The translations under genes were made by a program, and so were the position numbers. A stretch of 64,000 nt of DNA from Dasypus novemcinctus (taxonomy: Eukaryota; Chordata; Mammalia; Cingulata; Dasypodidae): contig NC_080701.1 of NCBI RefSeq assembly GCF_030445035.2, positions 11,188,739 through 11,252,738 of the forward strand, read 5' to 3'. Positions 1 through 11,643 of this stretch are shown one piece after another. Numbering within the stretch: position 1 is the stretch's first letter; every line of letters starts with the position of its first letter. The notes beneath the pieces are model-generated. The model worked only from the letters and a program-made list of their open reading frames with translations, did no database searches and had not been told where the DNA came from.

Positions 1-759
1 TATTTTTTTTTTCACTCCAGATATCTCCGAGGTGAAAAATGCTACTTACAAGTGAGAATTAAGCAGTTTTTAACAATTATGAAAACCATACTGAAAGTGA
101 AACATTTTCAAAAGAGCAGTGCTATTTTTCTACCCTTCCCGTATCTGTGAAGCAGTGTTTAAAAATCTTGAGAAATTCAAGGGGCTCCCTTGTGCATCCC
201 TGTACCAGGCGCCAGTGACGCTCTGTCCTTCCATGCAACGCCATCACGAATTTTCCGAGGGTGGGTGGCAGAGGGCAGTGTACACTACTGAACACCCGGG
301 AGCAGTTTACCTGCCACCTCTAGCCCTTCCGCTGAACTTAGAAAGAAAGCTTGTCTGGAAATCTTACCTGGGATGCAGGCTCAATATTCAACGGAGCGGG
401 GTCCCGCCAGGGGCTGGTACAGGAGGCTGGCTGACCTAGCAGGTAAAGGTTATGAGAGTCGCGCACCATATTTCCCACTTTCGTCTGAAAACATCCAGCC
501 AAAAAATGTGCTTCAAGGCCAAGTGAGCGGATGAGACTAAACATTACAGCACAGAGACCCCCAAGCTTCCTAGCTGGGACTTTGCTGCTGTGACAACTTC
601 GGAAGCAATTACCCCTTCCTCCATGCCTCAAGTTCTTGAACTTGGCCACTGCTTGTAACCCATCCCTTTGGAAACAAGTTCTCCATGCGGAACACACCGA
701 TTTGGAATATTCCTCCCCTTCCTCTAAGAATATGACAGTTTCGTTTTGCTTTTTCTACC
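1..759. other. 3' flank or distal 3' UTR of PPP1R3B; no gene seen
   Basis: No convincing coding region or repeat is visible. The longest open frames (106 and 119 codons) overlap on opposite strands and resemble no protein I know. The stretch lies beyond the most distal minus-strand AATAAA candidate of PPP1R3B (760-765), so it is probably downstream flank, or distal UTR if polyadenylation happens outside the window. Confidence 0.4.
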
Positions 760-765
760 TTTATT
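760..765 (-). terminator. PPP1R3B: candidate distal polyadenylation signal AATAAA
   Basis: Most distal minus-strand AATAAA in line with PPP1R3B, about 3.66 kb after the stop codon. It would give a long UTR. The sequence beyond it is purine-rich rather than clearly GU-rich, so the call is tentative. Confidence 0.3.
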
Positions 766-1783
766 ACATTTTTGCTTTGGATATACAAACAAACCATTCT
801 CTTACACCACACAAACCACATCCATTCTTGTGTTTTTAAAAGTGCATTTCTCCTTTAACTCTATGTGTACAAAAATATTTGTTTTGAAACCATGCGGAAA
901 TTTCTCGACAAGGCACTTTGAGGCATGAAACGAAGATGGGTCCTCGGTTCCACAGTCACGGCGAAGTAAAAGTGAAACATGGTCACAGCTGCGTTCTCCA
1001 AGTCCTCAGATCCGGCAGGTTCCAGAAAGTGACAAACTGTAAAGACATTCACAGCTTCAGCGCGGGCCGCAATGCTTTACAAGCAGGGCAGGAAACACCG
1101 AAACAACAGCCCTCTTTGTCCCCGTGCCAGATGGGTCCCTACTGCAGGAAACGAAGATAAGCTGCCAAATTGTCTTCAGATGACCCTGGAAGATCCCATT
1201 ATACACGTGTGACTTCTTATCCCCACTGCAGAGACCGTGGAGAAGGGCAGCAAGGACTGTCCCAGAGCCAAGAGCCCCCAGGCCTGCTCGGGCAAACAGC
1301 GTCCTGCTGCGGGGTTTCAAAAGAGAAAACAAATGACAGAGGAGCAAGGCTTCCGTTCACCGTCCACGGGGAGGGACGACCCATAAAATGGGCACTTCTA
1401 AAAAAAAGACGAGCCTATATCTTTGGTTTATAAAAGCGTGTAGCCCATTTAACGTCCCAGTGACTACAGGTAATGCTTATTTTTAAAAAGCAAATGACAC
1501 GCAAACACCCAAAACCACAAAAGCATTCTCCTACAAGTTCAAAATTTACATCTTTAAAAATAGTATCGAGTCCTATTTTACCACCCCGAAGATGAGATCT
1601 TCGATATAAAATAAACTCTACCGTTAATTCCGAAATCGTTTTAATTTTTGGAGAGTAGCATAACTCTGTCCTTTCTCACCAGCTCCCCTATAACATGAAT
1701 ACTTTCAACAAAAAAAAACCTAGTCCAATGTTTCCTGTCTTCCCAGAAACATGCAAAGCTTATTTACTATACATCCAGCTTAT

Positions 1784-1789
1784 TTTATT
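1784..1789 (-). terminator. PPP1R3B: candidate polyadenylation signal AATAAA
   Basis: Minus-strand AATAAA about 2.64 kb after the PPP1R3B stop codon, followed within 10-40 bases by T/G-rich sequence (GGATGTAT, GCATGTTT). It is one of four AATAAA hexamers in the presumed UTR (others at 3881, 3871 and 760) and is preferred only because of its downstream context. Confidence 0.35.
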
Positions 1790-4427
1790 GCACCCAATTT
1801 GCAAATGCTCCCCAGGGGAATGAAAATGAAACAAAAAACGGAGCTGCTTCCTCATCCCGGGACAACAGCACGAGTGACAGGCGGCCTCTCCTTCTGGGAC
1901 AACAGGTGAAAGCCACCGTGACTGGGGGCGGGGGTAGGTGTGTGGTTCCGCTGCAGAACCCAAAGAAAAGCCGAATCAACACGTCTGGCTGCAGTGAAAT
2001 CTCCAACTCAGAAACTCCTCGCCCCCCCGCCGTGGGAAAGCCTGACACGAGGTCTGGTGGGGCAGTTCCCAAGGCCATCTAAGAGTATCAAGGGACAGGA
2101 GGAGGCCAAAGGGACAAAGTCTGCAGGAGGGGTGGGGTGGAGAGAAAACCGTCCTTCGGCTACTGCCACTTCGCTGGTGGCACTGACGAGTGACGAGGGA
2201 AGGCCGGCAGCTCAGCTCTCTACTGTGGGAAGGGGCTCTGCAAGCAGGTGAGGATCTGGCAAGGGGCATGCAGCCGGTGCCCCTGGCAAAGGGGCCACCA
2301 AACGTAGGGGCAGGTTTGTGGCTGTTTTCAGAGAGATACCTATCACTGAATTACCATATTTTGAATTTTGACATGGGAATGTCTCAGGATCACTATTACT
2401 TATTCTTTCCTTATGAACACAGAATAATCTTGTCACCTGAAGTCTGGCAACATATAAATGCCAGTGCACCCTGCATCGTTCCTGCACATGGCGGGGAGGG
2501 TTCCTAAAACAAAATAGACCTGTGACCTACAGGAAATCAGTTTTGCTTCCATTTGCCTTAGATTTATGCAGTGATAACTCCAATCGTGTATTTTAACACC
2601 TAAAGTACATCTGGGTCCTGACAAAAGTATATTTACATAAAACAAAGTTCTGCCCAATTTCAGCGTAAGATAAAAATGTGAATTCCCCATAAATTATATT
2701 ATCATGTAACCCAGAGTGCTATCCCACTACGAGAAGCACAAAAATAATAAAGCACTAGATTGCACACTGGTAACAACTAGTTTCAGGAACAGCGATGACA
2801 CTGAACATTGCTTAAAGCATTTAAAAAAGTCAAAGCATTTTCAAGTTCAAAGAAGAAAAAGAATACCCCACCAAGAGACTCGAGGAGCCCAGGCACCCTC
2901 GGACCTGACACTGAGCCTTACGCCAGGTTTACAAAGCTACAGACGCCACGGGGCGTTCTCCAGTTAATGGGGCAATTCGCACAAAAGAAGACTCTTTGCT
3001 TGAAAAGTACAGCAGCGGTGCCCCGAAATCCAGGCAACTGTGCATTCTTCTTCCTTGGGAAAACCTCACTTTAGTAAGGCCAGGCAAACAGACAATGAGA
3101 CAGTCACCAAGCTCCCAAATAAAGAAAAAAAAATGAAACGGAAAAAAATCCAACCTTCTACAAATATACACGTAAATACACTTTTAAAACACCTCTCAAA
3201 CAAAGCAATCCTGCCTTAGAAAAAGCAGTTTTCGGGAACCTTCTGACAAGGAATAACCCTGGTGTCTCTTCCGTAACAGCATTAACCAACCGACTGTAAC
3301 GCTTCAAGTCCAATATGGCTAAGAAAAATTAACTTCTGATATTTCAGAGTTGGCAAATCTCTGAAACAAAATACGTGAACTTGGTTAGGTTTCTCTCCCC
3401 TATCCCTTGACATACTCACACACCATAAATAAGACCCCCCAAATCAAAGTTCCTGGTGCTTGTAAAGTGTCCTGGGTATTGTAAATCACAGCCCCAAATA
3501 AAACCAAACATCTTCTGGCAGGTTTCCAGGATATGCTGCAAATCAAAATGTCACAAACGCAGCATAGAAGATGACTCTCCAGGAGAAGAGATCTTAAATT
3601 CTTTTGCAACGAATGAGGTGCCTGCAAACCAGCCAAACAAGTCAAAACAAATCCTGTAACTGAGCTGTCTGGTGACTCTCGGTAAAAGTGAGTCCTTAGA
3701 AAGCTTCCCCAAAGGCCAAGAAGAAGAGCTAGAAATGTTCCACTTGGACTGTCCGGCCTTGACTTAGCCTTGCCATCTGTAACACAGCACTGGAATTACG
3801 TCCTACCACCGTGCTTCTCTCCGCTGGAATATATAGGTGCGGGGGTGGACAGGGGGGAGAAGGCAAGGCCTTTATTCGCCTTTATTACCTTTTCCGTACA
3901 CCGGATAGACTGTGTGAGAAAGTCAACTGCAAAACGTGAACTTGCAATCACATGATAGCACAGAAAAAAAAGAAGGGGCGGGGGGGCTGAGCCTCCCCGC
4001 CTGCTTCCGCAGCTGTATTAGAGATGTGCAAAATCAGACCAATGCATCACGGCAGAGGTCAAGTGCGCAGGACGTGTGTGGTCGGCGAGCAGCAGCGACA
4101 CGCAGGCAAGGCGCGTCCAGGTGGCGGGCCGGGGACCGAGCGGCAGGTGACCACCTGCATCCGTGTGGGCAGGGGTGGGTCCTCCAGCAGCCCCCTCTCA
4201 GCACCCACCACCGGCGTCCTGGTGGCTGCAGGGTGCTTGCCGAGGGGACGGCTGTTAGACGGGGTCCGGGACAGACACCCGGCCGCGGTGCTGGCGGAAA
4301 GGGGGGAAGCGCACGGGACCCTCTTTCCGCTAACAGCGTGCCTAACGGCAGTCCGGCTGCACCTGTCGAGACAGGGCCAGGCCTGGGCACACGCCAGCGC
4401 AGCCACGCTCCCCCACGGGCCTCACGG

Positions 4428-5282
4428 CTAGTAGTAGGGCCCCAGCTTTTCATATCCCAGGTAGCTAGGCCACTCCGGAAACAGGCCGTAGGAGCAGCGA
4501 GGGCTTCCAAACTGGTCAAAGGCTATTCCAAAATCGGGTCCGTCCTGCGGTTCGGCCGCTCCCTGCGTGGATTTTAACTCAGCCCGGGTGATCCTGTAGT
4601 TTTTGCCTCGGTTGCTGTCCCAGTAGGTCTGGCCGCGGCACTCAAAGCACACGGCAAACTCCATGCGCTCGTAAGACTGAATCTTCTCGGGTAGGCTGAT
4701 GTCGAAGGAGAAGGTGTCCCTGTCGGTACCGGCATACGTGTCCTTCACGTACCGACAAGGGAAGTCGGTGAAGCTCTTCCAAGTGTCAAACGTCATCCTG
4801 ACTTTCACCGTCTTCTCAAACGCAAGGTTGTGCACCTTCACCGTGCCTGAGATGGCCCTGTCCTTCAGCACACAGTTTTCCAGGCACACGTGGTCGCTCT
4901 GCAGCCGGTTTCGAAAGTCCAAGTAATCGGCAGAGGGCTGCGGAAAATCCAGAACAAAGCTCTCGCTCTCTGCTGTCGTCAGGCTCACAATGCTGTCGAG
5001 AAGCTCGGTGATGTTGAAAGGGATATCTAATGGGTCATCAAATTCCGAGAACACTTTGACCATTGTCAGGGCCAGCCCTTGGTTGTCCGCGAAGGACACC
5101 CGCTTTTTCACCTTCTTCGCCTGGACAGCCGGCGCCACCATCCCAGTGGCTTCGCTCTTGCCGCTCAACTGGATACAGGGCCGCAGGGGTTTGCTCGGCT
5201 TTGGGGAGATCTTGCAGGCGAACCTCTCTCTGCGCAAGGAAGGGGCCATGCAGCTGTACCTGTACTCTATGTCCACAGCCAT
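4428..5282 (-). CDS. PPP1R3B: protein phosphatase 1 regulatory subunit 3B (hepatic glycogen-targeting subunit GL)
   Basis: Targets the PP1 catalytic subunit to glycogen in liver (and, in many mammals, muscle), promoting dephosphorylation and activation of glycogen synthase; binding of phosphorylase a to its C-terminus inhibits this activity. The 284-residue frame is intact and contained in one exon. Visible features: the PP1-docking RVxF motif as RVSF at residues 61-64 within KKVKKRVSFAD; a CBM21 carbohydrate-binding domain at roughly 124-233, with the conserved WDSNRGKNYR stretch at 221-230; and the phosphorylase-binding tail ending YEKLGPYY at 277-284. The start is the ATG at 5282-5280, in a strong context (A at -3, G at +4) and 28 bases inside the exon. 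From memory the human protein is 285 residues with two initial Met codons; here only one is present. An upstream in-frame ATG at 5408 is rejected because it lies beyond the splice acceptor. No frameshift or premature stop is seen. Confidence 0.97.
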   Translation of the reverse strand: MAVDIEYRYSCMAPSLRRERFACKISPKPSKPLRPCIQLSGKSEATGMVAPAVQAKKVKKRVSFADNQGLALTMVKVFSEFDDPLDIPFNITELLDSIVSLTTAESESFVLDFPQPSADYLDFRNRLQSDHVCLENCVLKDRAISGTVKVHNLAFEKTVKVRMTFDTWKSFTDFPCRYVKDTYAGTDRDTFSFDISLPEKIQSYERMEFAVCFECRGQTYWDSNRGKNYRITRAELKSTQGAAEPQDGPDFGIAFDQFGSPRCSYGLFPEWPSYLGYEKLGPYY

Positions 5283-5312
5283 CGTTGGGTCAGACAGATA
5301 GGTTGGAACCCT
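5283..5312 (-). other. PPP1R3B: 5' end of PPP1R3B terminal exon and splice acceptor
   Basis: On the minus strand a long pyrimidine run (about 5316-5341) ends in TTTTGCCAG, with AG at 5312-5311, then exon sequence GGTTCCAACC from 5310. This leaves 28 bases of 5' UTR before the ATG, in keeping with the known layout of a non-coding first exon and the whole coding sequence in the last exon. A CAG after such a tract is a textbook acceptor. Confidence 0.8.
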
Positions 5313-5704
5313 GGCAAAAGGGGAAAAGAAAGAAAACAGCAGAGAGATCAGATCGATGTTTAAAATCTCTTTCCAAAAGGATGGGTCAACAAGGGGCTCT
5401 GTACTCACCAGTTTGGATCAGCACAACATTAGCTTCCGGGGATGTTAAGAGTATAAAGGGGTAGAGAGCCCAAGGTTAAAACAAAAAGTATGGAGCCACT
5501 GGTTTTAGTGGCATATTCACAGGATTTTCTCCTTTAGGATCTCCAACATGCTAACGTGCTGTAGGGGGTGATGAAGAGGGCATACGACACTGTTTACGGA
5601 ATTTCCCCAACTCATTTGACCACAGAACTCTTTTCTGGGGAGCGCCTTGCAGGCCAGCTGCTCAGAGTTTGGTAAATACCACTTTAATCCAATCAAGGGA
5701 AATG

Positions 5705-5830
5705 ATTGGATTCATCCCACAAATACTGACTTAGCGCTTTGTACCAGATACTGTGCTGACACTGGGATTAAGAGTGACGACAGACACAAACCTGCTTTCA
5801 TTAAATGTACAGTAGGTCATAATAACCCCA
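5705..5830. repeat. ancient mammalian interspersed repeat fragment
   Basis: Contains a diverged form of the widespread mammalian pattern of a TTTGTACCAGATACTGTGCT-like core followed by GGGATTAAGAGTGACGACAGACA, typical of old CR1/L3-like or MIR-associated repeats. Family name and exact limits are uncertain. Confidence 0.4.
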
Positions 5831-6264
5831 TATATCTTTAACCAGCAACTCAGTATCTTTAAACCTTTCATGGAGGTGAATGTTTGTCTTTTCCACGGAT
5901 GAAAATAGCCTTCATAAGAATAAAAGGAGAACAGAGTCACGTGAAAAATGTTAAACCTGACTTCATAAAAATTACAATTTTCTATAAGTGAAAAGAAAAT
6001 TAACCTGAAAGATTAAAGAAACATTGGGGAAACATTGTACAACAAGCATGACAGCAAAGAGTTAATTCCTTAATATATAATGAGTTCTTACAAAGAAATA
6101 ACAAAGTCAAATCTTCCACAAGGAAAAACAGGAAATTCACGAAACTTAAGAATATTCTATAAATATGCAAAATGATCAACCTTATATGTAATTTAAGAAA
6201 TTTAAATGGAAAAAAAATCATGCATGTTTTTACCTGTCAAATCATGAAAGAATAAAAAAAAGAT

Positions 6265-6760
6265 CCTACAAATATTTGTGTTAGTAAAAACTGGTACAAC
6301 CTTCTTAAATGTTACTGGCTGTTCTAATATCATGAAAGGTTTCTATCCTAAGGAAATCATCAAAAATGCACAGAGGTTAATGTACTTAAATGCTCAATTC
6401 AGCATGCAGGGAAAAGGTGAGAAAATAGCCTAAATAACCAAATGCAGGCATCTATCTGGTTAAATGAATTGTACTGCATCCATATAGTATACCTATAGAC
6501 ATTAAAACCACAATTTGGAAGAATATTTAAATGGCATGGAAGAAAGTTTTAAAATATAGTTAATGTGGAAAACAGAGGAGATAAAATTGTGCATAGAAAC
6601 CAGATTCATGGGGGAAAATATTATATGTATGCAGAGGATATATGCAAAACTGACAGATGCCCAGGTTTGGGGGTTTCAGGAAATTTCTGTTTTCTTGTTT
6701 GGTACTTTCCTGTATTTTCTAAAATAAGTATAACTTCTATAATTTAAAAAAAATCCAAAA
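6265..6760 (+). repeat. L1M-type LINE-1 3' fragment
   Basis: Old LINE-1 sequence in plus orientation. It shows the familiar 3' UTR order: GGTTAAATGAATTGTACTGC, a CATCCATATAGTATAC-like block, GACATTAAAACCACAAT, AATATTTAAATGGCATGG, then TACTTTCCTGTATTTTCT and a short A-rich end near 6745-6760. It is heavily diverged with no open frame, and lies antisense within the PPP1R3B intron. Confidence 0.65.
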
Positions 6761-7957
6761 AACCCCACACCCCTTCAAATGTTTTAAGATTTTCCAAAAA
6801 CCCCTCCAACACTATGGTCTCGCTCAAGCCAAGCAATATTTTATCATCTTAATAACCATGGCAAATTTATATTCTGATTTGACAGCTACAGTGGGACAGA
6901 CCCAAGAAGTGAGTAAAAAAAACAAGATTAAAAATCCCAACTCGAGACTCACAGAGCAGGATCTGGCTTAGTTTCCAAACACATCCCCACCCCCGGGGCA
7001 ATTGTGTAGTATCACAAGGCAGACTATTTCGGGTGCCTGGCTCCTGGGCCTCCACTGCCTCCCTGAGCTCTGCCCCGGGGGCTTCAGAGGGCTCAGGGCT
7101 CTAAGGAAAAGCATCAAGCAAAATGCTGCTCATCTCCGGAGAAGCTTCTGGTTCAGCCCAAGGAATAACATCTCATCTCCAACTGCTGATTTGGATTAAC
7201 CAAATACACAAAGAAAAACCGAGAAAGGACAAAGCCATGCCAGGTTTGTTCCTATTTTCCAAAAGAAGTACAGCATTTCCCCAGGATTGAGAGGCATTTA
7301 GTGATATTCAGAGACACATACATTCAGAGACAAATAAAACTAACTTGTGCCCATAATGCAGTTATCTAAATATTCATTTTAAAGGCTATTTGTCTTAGCT
7401 TTTCCTCTCTAACAGTCAATGTAATGAAAAATTTAAGAGAAGTTTGCTTTCTATTTTCTGTTCTTATACCAATATCATCGTTCTGCAATGGAAAGTTCTG
7501 ACCAAACTGAGCAAGACAGGTTCAACATAAAAATACCACGCTTGCAAATTACTTGAAATTCAGTTCCCCCCTGTCCACCACGAAACTTGATGGTAGAATG
7601 TATTGCTATTATATATACCTTCTGCTCTAACTTTGACACAGGGAGGTGTTTTATCTGCTTTAATGTGGATTAAATGTCGACCAACCAGCTTGTGCCTTAC
7701 ATCCAGCCCCTCCCACCCTGCCCACCCTTGAGGACGCGGAGTGTGGTTGGAGGAAGATGGGTTCAACCGCTTCCTCCTCGCCTGAGTCAGCACAAGGTCA
7801 ACTGCAAGTTCTCCAGGCGCCTCTAACCAGCCTGCAATGCAACTTCGTAGTACCTTCCCCCCACACGCCCCCTTTCAAAAGGGCTCATTAGAAAAAGGCC
7901 GGGGAGCTCTCGAGAGATCCTGGAAATAGAAATCGAAAGCCAAGGGCTCATTGACAG

Positions 7958-8148
7958 CAGGGATTTTTAGCCTTTTTTTGTTCCAGGACCCCTTTGCCAG
8001 TCAGATGAAAACCAGGGACCCCTTACTAAGTCCACACTCTACTGTGCATTATTTAATAATTATATCACACCTGCAACAACACGTCCCCACCAGAATAATG
8101 GTCTTCTGAATTTCAATTCAAGCTCACGGACCTCTTGTTAAGAACCTG
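7958..8148. mobile_element. hAT-like non-autonomous DNA transposon fragment
   Basis: Starts CAGGGATTTTTAGCC and carries GTTCCAGGACCCCTTTGCCA, then later CAAGCTCACGGACCTCTTG and TTAAGAACCTG. The same ends occur in the elements at 35269-35463 and 45949-46724. The interior is shortened and no convincing 8-bp target duplication remains, so this is an old copy. Confidence 0.65.
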
Positions 8149-8318
8149 AGTTAAGAAATCTGCCCCCTTGCAGGGAACTAAACCCACTCCCAAGCTCTAA
8201 TGCTGCAGGCTAAAAAGACTTAGTTGAAGACCTTGGTAAAGTTTCCCTGCCGGGACCCAGGGCTGTAAATTTACCCCCAAAAGCCCCCGTATCACCAAGC
8301 TGCACAAACAAGCAGAAC

Positions 8319-8340
8319 GGGGGGGGGGGGGGGGGGGGGG
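8319..8340. repeat. (G)22 homopolymer
   Basis: Twenty-two consecutive G on the plus strand, preceded by AAC and followed by AGAGC. The PPP1R3B transcript would carry C22. Mononucleotide G/C runs this long are rare in mammalian DNA, and their length is error-prone in sequencing. Confidence 0.95.
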
Positions 8341-10713
8341 AGAGCTAATTAAACCATTCCACCGGCACCTTCTAGAGCTGCACTGGTTTTGCAACCTTCT
8401 TCCAGAAAGGCACAAAGGAAGGTTGACTACCTTGTGGCCCACGGTTACTGCCAGGGGCATTGCACAAGCAACCCCTGCCCAGAATCCCTTCCCTTTTTCT
8501 GGGTCATCGTCACAGGAGGTGAGGACATTAACCCTGTGGCCTCCAGCTGGGGTACGATCCGAGTGGCAGCCACTGGGCCTGTCCTCACGGGCAGCTCCCA
8601 GATCTATTAACCTGGTGATTCTCCAAGCACCGGCACATCAAAGCGCTGGCTGGGGGTCAGCTTTCCCGACCTTTTGTTCAGCAATTCCCCAGTGAGCCTC
8701 GACACGGATGACTATCTCCTAGAAGGACGCCTAGCGCGTACAAGGGGGTATTTTCTCAAGGCCTGGGAAGGAAGACACCTGGACAGGTGTGCTCCTCTCA
8801 GATGGCAGGAAACGGGCAGCTCCGATGCCGGGCATGCTGGGCTTGGAACTGAAGGCTCCTCTCCTGGCCAGACTCTCCCAGCCCCAGCCCTTTCCCTCCC
8901 ACGTGCCAGGGAATAGTAATTCACCAGCCCAAAACTCTCGAGGGCCTGCGGAGGTGCATAGTGGGTTCCACAGAGGGGGCACAAGATCTGGTCACAGGGC
9001 AGGCGCTTGAGGGGATGCATCGCTGCTACCCGAAGCCACAGGGGCTCCTCCAACACTTTGTGCTGTCACGCGGATGCCTAAGGATCAGCTCTGCCCATGG
9101 AGGGGCTGGGACGCGCCCGAGGGTAGATTTCAGCATTCCTGGCCCAAAGAGCTCGAACCCTAACCCTCTCTGAAAAGTGCGAGGAACGTGGGTAAGTTTT
9201 GCATAAATTCTTCCCTTTTCACTGGCAACAATGAACACACCTCCTCAAGATGGCTAGCCAGGGCTAGGCGTCATATTTGCCACGATCTTGAAAAAGAACG
9301 AGGTGTGTGCCTGCAAGTTTCTATAGGGAGGGCTTATAATAAAGACCTGGCTCACTCGACTGCGGGGACTGGTGAGAGGAATTGTGGGTGGCAGGTAGGG
9401 GCTGGAAATGCCTCCCCTTTGTCCAAGGCTACAGGAAAGGGGGGTGCAGTGCAGAGGCAGAATTCCTTCCGACTGGTGAAAGCCACAGCTACGGTGCGGG
9501 GGTCTCCCCTTTATTTAAATCGACGGCCAGGAGATGCGGAACCCCGTCTGTGAAATGCCTCCAGGGGGACACTGCAGCCCACGTCAAACGGACACAAAAT
9601 TAAACAGCCCCGGCCCACTGCGAGTTTTCCTTGTGACAATGACAAGCCTGTACCCAAAACAACCCCGTGGCCTCTGAGGATTCCGGGCAACTGAGCTAAG
9701 CAGAGCTGATTTTACGGCCGTGCCTTACGTAGGAAGTGGATCTTTTTATTGTATTTTGATCAAGGCATTTTCCCCTCCTTGTATTCTCCTGAGGACCGGA
9801 AAAAACTGGATGCACCCGGAACACTGAAAACTCCCCCGAAGTGCGTTAGGTAAGCATTTACAACCAGAGTACAAAACGTTTTACAGACGCGACATCCATC
9901 CCTTTGGCACTGCTCTACTCCCTCCTCAGGTCTGGCCAGTACCGTGCGGATAAAGTTGGCACCTTTTCCTCTGCCCCGGGAACGTGGGGCTCTGATTCAC
10001 CGCCTAAAGCCCCTTGCAGCCCTCTATCTTGTCACTATCACTGAAGCAACTTTGAGATAAATCCCTGCGAACCAGGCTATCATAGGAAAGAGAAAGCCCC
10101 TGCCACCTAAAAGTGCCCAACTTTGAAGCAGCGCTGGCCAGGAACGCCCCTACCAAGCTGAGCCATTTGGGCAAATCGCCCGCCCTCTCTGGGCCTGAGG
10201 TTTCTCCAGCTCTCACATTCAGTGTTGCCAACAAATAAAGCCCGACGCTTCTTCTTTTGCCCACTCACTCTTCCCTAAATACCTCCACTTAGCGTTTGTG
10301 GTGAGTCCCCCAGCTGTCCTCACTTCAATCTTGGCTCCTGGACAACTCGGCCAAATGAACCGCTTCTCTTCTCCTCTTCCCCCAGGCCCGCGCTCTGCCG
10401 CGCTCGGGCCCTGGCTCTCCCGGGCCGGGCCCCACACCCCGCGGCCCTGCGCCTCTCGGCCGCTCTCCAAGTTCGCAAGTTCCCTTCCCGCGGCCTTCTG
10501 CTCTTCCCCAGAGACCCACCTCCCGCAGGCGCCCCCGCTCCGGGTCCCCGGGCCCTCGCCCGCGGCTCCTGTCCCTTCCACGCCCCTTTCTCCAGAGTTC
10601 AAAACGGCGGCGAGAACGGGGCGCGGGGGCGCCGCGCGCGCAGGGTCCCTCCCCGCCCCCCGCCCCCCGCCCCCGGCCCTCGGCGGGCCCGCTCCCCCGA
10701 GCCCCGCACCCAC

Positions 10714-10900
10714 CTCTCGGGCGGCGGAGGAGCCCCCTCCCCGGCTCGCTCGCGGCATGGGAGGCCCGGGCGGGAGGTGGCAGGGGCGGCCGCCACCGCG
10801 GGCGACGTGCGCGTCGATGTGTCCTGGAAGCGCGGCCCGGGCGCAGTTCCCGGAGCGGGGACCCGCGGGCGGGGGCCGGCGCCGAGGGGGCGGAGCCGCG
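10714..10900 (-). other. PPP1R3B: candidate non-coding exon 1 of PPP1R3B (3' boundary at 10714)
   Basis: A good minus-strand donor, AGAG|GTGGGT, places an exon end at 10714 inside the CpG island. A second equally good donor, GGGAG|GTGGGT, would end an exon at 10520. The 5' limit given here is arbitrary, because CpG-island promoters often start diffusely. The call rests on donor consensus and position only. Confidence 0.35.
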
Positions 10901-11618
10901 GCTGTCGCGCCCGGCGGGCGGGGTGGCCTGCGGGCCCCGGGCTGCGCCCCGCCAGCGCCCCCGCGCGGTGTCCCCGCAGCGCCCGGGCCGCGACGGCCCT
11001 GGGCCCCGCTCCGGGACGCCTGGGGCCGCGGCGGCCCGAGAGACCCCCGGGCGCGCGCTCGTCGGCCGTGCGGGGAAACTGAGGCCCGGAGAGAGAGACC
11101 GCGCGACTTCTCCGCGGGCTCCAGACCCCCTCGGCCGGCCCCGCGCGGGAAGCCCCGGGGACACTCCAGAACTGTCGGGGCGCGGGCCGGGGGCGCCCTG
11201 AGCCCGCCCACGGCAGCCCCGGGGCCCCCGCCCCAGTGCGGCGCGGGGTCCCGCCGCGCTCCCGCCCCGCCCGCACCCCGCCACCGCCCTCTCCGCGCGG
11301 AAACCGCGGCCCAGGCGCTCGTCTCGCCTGAGCCCGGGGGCGTGCGTGGAAGGGGGCGGCCCCGTGCGGGGTCGTGGGGAGCAGGGAGGGTCTGCGGGGC
11401 CCGGGAGGTACGTACCGGCTGCGGCCCGCAGGCCCCGCGCGCAGAGGCGCCCGCGCCCGACGGCCGAGCGGGGCCCGGGGCTCAGGTCCGCGCCCCGCAC
11501 GACCGCCCCGCGCGCCTCCTCCCGCCGCCTCTCCACCGCACTCGGGCGCCCGCCCCGCGACGCCCCTTTAACTTTCCGGCCCCCGCGGCCGCTCGCGGGG
11601 CCACCCCGGGCCCCCTCC

Positions 11619-11643
11619 CACGTGAACGGCCGCCGCGGCCAAT
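11619..11643. promoter_or_regulatory. E-box plus CCAAT box pair
   Basis: CACGTG (USF/MYC-type E-box) at 11619-11624 is followed 14 bases later by CCAAT at 11639-11643 (NF-Y type, flanked GG and CGG). Such pairs are common in CpG-island promoters. Function is inferred. Confidence 0.45.

Larger units (their letters stand above)
760..4427 (-). other. PPP1R3B: PPP1R3B 3' UTR (probable extent)
   Basis: Directly after the stop codon of PPP1R3B the minus strand continues for several kb without a splice-like break or a recognisable young repeat, as expected for a long terminal-exon UTR. Minus-strand AATAAA hexamers lie at 3881-3886, 3871-3876, 1784-1789 and 760-765. The 1784-1789 signal is followed by T/G-rich sequence on the minus strand and looks the most usable; 760-765 would give a UTR of about 3.7 kb. 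The true end cannot be fixed from sequence alone. The first 370 bases after the stop are GC-rich; the rest is AT-richer. Open frames inside it (up to 213 codons at 3936-4577 on the plus strand) are antisense shadows. Confidence 0.55.
5313..10713 (-). other. PPP1R3B: PPP1R3B intron (probable; upstream limit inferred)
   Basis: Sequence between the terminal-exon acceptor and the CpG island. It contains repeats (about 5705-5830, 6265-6760, 7958-8148), a G22 tract (8319-8340) and otherwise unassigned sequence. The stretches 5831-6264, 6761-7957 and 8341-10369 hold no recognisable exon or RNA gene. Intervals around 8.4-9.6 kb are relatively GC-rich and could hold regulatory sites, but no specific element can be defended. 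The upstream boundary depends on which exon 1 donor is used. Confidence 0.5.

Noticed and set aside
3936..4577. 213-codon plus-strand frame overlapping the end of PPP1R3B
   Set aside because: Antisense shadow of GC-rich coding sequence and proximal 3' UTR, without recognisable features.
5283..5408. In-frame N-terminal extension of PPP1R3B from an ATG at 5408 (42 extra codons)
   Set aside because: It crosses a strong splice acceptor (AG at 5312-5311 after a long pyrimidine tract) and is unlike the known start of the family. The downstream ATG at 5282 has a strong context.
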